DNA from: Clostridia bacterium
GTDB lineage: Bacteria; Bacillota; Clostridia; Christensenellales; CAG-314
Assembly (NCBI GenBank): GCA_017407305.1
Contig: JAFQWS010000003.1
Location: forward strand, 1 to 6,072
Direction of reading: 5' to 3'
DNA length: 6,072 nt
Part shown: positions 5,099-6,072 of the stretch, piece by piece
Position numbering within the stretch: position 1 is the stretch's first letter
How the letters are laid out: every line of letters starts with the position of its first letter
The notes under the pieces: model-generated
Databases searched by the model: none
What the model was told of the DNA's origin: nothing
Seen by the model: only the letters and a program-made list of their open reading frames with translations
Position numbers and translations under genes: made by a program

Positions 5099-6072
5099 TT
5101 ATTCGTTGATTTTGGAAACAACGCCGGAACCGACGGTGTGGCCACCTTCACGAATAGCAAATCTCAAACCTTCTTCAATTGCGATAGGTGTGATGAGTTT
5201 GACGGACAATTTGCAGTGGTCACCGGGCATGACCATTTCTACGCCTTTTTCAAGTTCGATGGAACCTGTAACGTCTGTTGTACGGAAGTAGAATTGAGGT
5301 CTGTAACCAGGGAAGAAGGGTTTATGTCTGCCACCTTCTGCTGCTGTCAAAACGTAAACTTGACCTTCAAAGTTTTTGTGAGGGTTGATGGATTTGGGTT
5401 TTGCAATAACTTGGCCTCTTTCGATTTCTGTTCTTTGAACACCACGAAGTAATGCACCGATGTTATCACCAGCTTGAGCTTCGTCAAGAAGTTTACGGAA
5501 CATTTCGATACCTGTTACTACTACTTCACGGTTTTCTTCTTTAAGACCAACGATTTCAACTTTATCGTTTACGTGTAATGTACCTCTTTCAACACGACCT
5601 GTAGCAACTGTACCACGACCTGTGATTGAGAATACGTCTTCTACTGGCATCAAGAATGGTTTGTCAGTGTCACGTTCTGGGTCTGGAATCCATGAATCAA
5701 CAGCGTCCATAAGTTCCATAATCTTGTCTCCCCATTCTCCGCTTGGATCTTCAAGAGCTTTAAGACCTGAACCTCGGATAACTGGTGTGTCATCGCCTGG
5801 GAATTCGTATTCGTCAAGAAGTTCACGAATTTCCATTTCTACTAATTCTAATAATTCTTCGTCATCTACCATATCACATTTGTTCATCCAAACAACGATG
5901 TATGGAACACCTACCTGACGAGAAAGCAAGATGTGCTCTCTTGTTTGAGCCATAACACCATCAGTTGCAGCAACTACAAGGATAGCACCATCCATCTGTG
6001 CAGCACCTGTGATCATGTTCTTAACGTAGTCGGCATGTCCTGGGCAGTCTACGTGAGCATAGTGACGTTTCT
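5099..6072 (-). CDS. tuf: Translation elongation factor Tu (C-terminal 323 residues, partial)
   Basis: EF-Tu is the GTPase that brings aminoacyl-tRNA to the ribosome. The reading frame is open from the right edge (first whole codon at 6070) to the TAA at 5099-5101. About 75 N-terminal residues (P-loop GHVDHGKT and switch I) are missing because the window ends. Visible are the G3 motif DCPGH, the G4 motif NKCD, a G5-like GSGLKAL, domain II (SITGRGTVATGRVERG) and domain III (YFRTTDVTG...GLRFAIREGG), ending VVSKINE. Two substitutions stand out. G5 is S-G-L instead of the usual S-A-L (5762-5770), and the near-terminal GGRTVG is GGHTVG (His codon 5138-5140). Codon use changes sharply at about 5400-5450. 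Upstream of it all nine Pro codons are CCA; after it all seven are CCC or CCT, as elsewhere in the window. The gene may therefore be a recombinant or an assembly chimera. It is followed by a strong terminator. Confidence 0.97.
   Translation of the reverse strand, partial: KRHYAHVDCPGHADYVKNMITGAAQMDGAILVVAATDGVMAQTREHILLSRQVGVPYIVVWMNKCDMVDDEELLELVEMEIRELLDEYEFPGDDTPVIRGSGLKALEDPSGEWGDKIMELMDAVDSWIPDPERDTDKPFLMPVEDVFSITGRGTVATGRVERGTLHVNDKVEIVGLKEENREVVVTGIEMFRKLLDEAQAGDNIGALLRGVQRTEIERGQVIAKPKSINPHKNFEGQVYVLTAAEGGRHKPFFPGYRPQFYFRTTDVTGSIELEKGVEMVMPGDHCKLSVKLITPIAIEEGLRFAIREGGHTVGSGVVSKINE

Overview
The window reads almost entirely on the minus strand and carries six co-oriented genes. In transcription order (right to left) they are: tuf (EF-Tu, cut by the right edge), nagB (glucosamine-6-phosphate deaminase), a three-gene operon of a PTP-like phosphatase, an alpha-phosphohexomutase (phosphoglucomutase type) and a HAD-IIA phosphatase, and spoIIGA (cut by the left edge). 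The organism looks like an endospore-forming, low-to-moderate GC Bacillota, most likely a clostridial lineage. The evidence is SpoIIGA, a protein of the mother-cell sigma-E pathway, plus the short Gram-positive type of NagB, AT-rich spacers and strong purine-rich Shine-Dalgarno sites. The exact lineage cannot be read from the sequence alone.

Layout. 1-393: N-terminal 131 residues of SpoIIGA, a multi-pass membrane domain; the protease part lies beyond the left edge. 394-545: spacer with two minus-strand terminator-like hairpins. 546-3825: operon phosphatase > phosphohexomutase > HAD phosphatase, with gaps of 25 and 3 nt, ending at a good intrinsic terminator (502-533). 3826-4213: AT-rich 388-bp gap with terminator-like hairpins downstream of nagB and a weak promoter candidate for the operon; no gene seen. 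4214-4954: nagB. 4955-5098: nagB leader, probable promoter and the tuf terminator. 5099-6072: C-terminal 323 residues of EF-Tu.

How the genes fit together. NagB turns glucosamine-6-phosphate into fructose-6-phosphate and ammonia. The mutase links glucose-1-phosphate and glucose-6-phosphate, so it feeds UDP-glucose and wall or storage polysaccharide synthesis. The HAD-IIA enzyme probably removes phosphate from small metabolites, and the PTP-like enzyme acts on phosphotyrosine, phosphoinositides or another phosphoester. This is ordinary sugar-phosphate housekeeping.

No new defence system, mobile element, CRISPR array or RNA gene was seen. The most notable signal is an abrupt change of codon usage inside tuf near 5400-5450. 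The C-terminal third uses the same codons as the rest of the window, while the part running to the right edge does not. This suggests either recombination or a chimeric assembly join at this conserved gene. Also worth checking are the phosphatase active site (Phe where His normally precedes the catalytic Cys) and spoIIGA placed next to sugar-phosphate genes.
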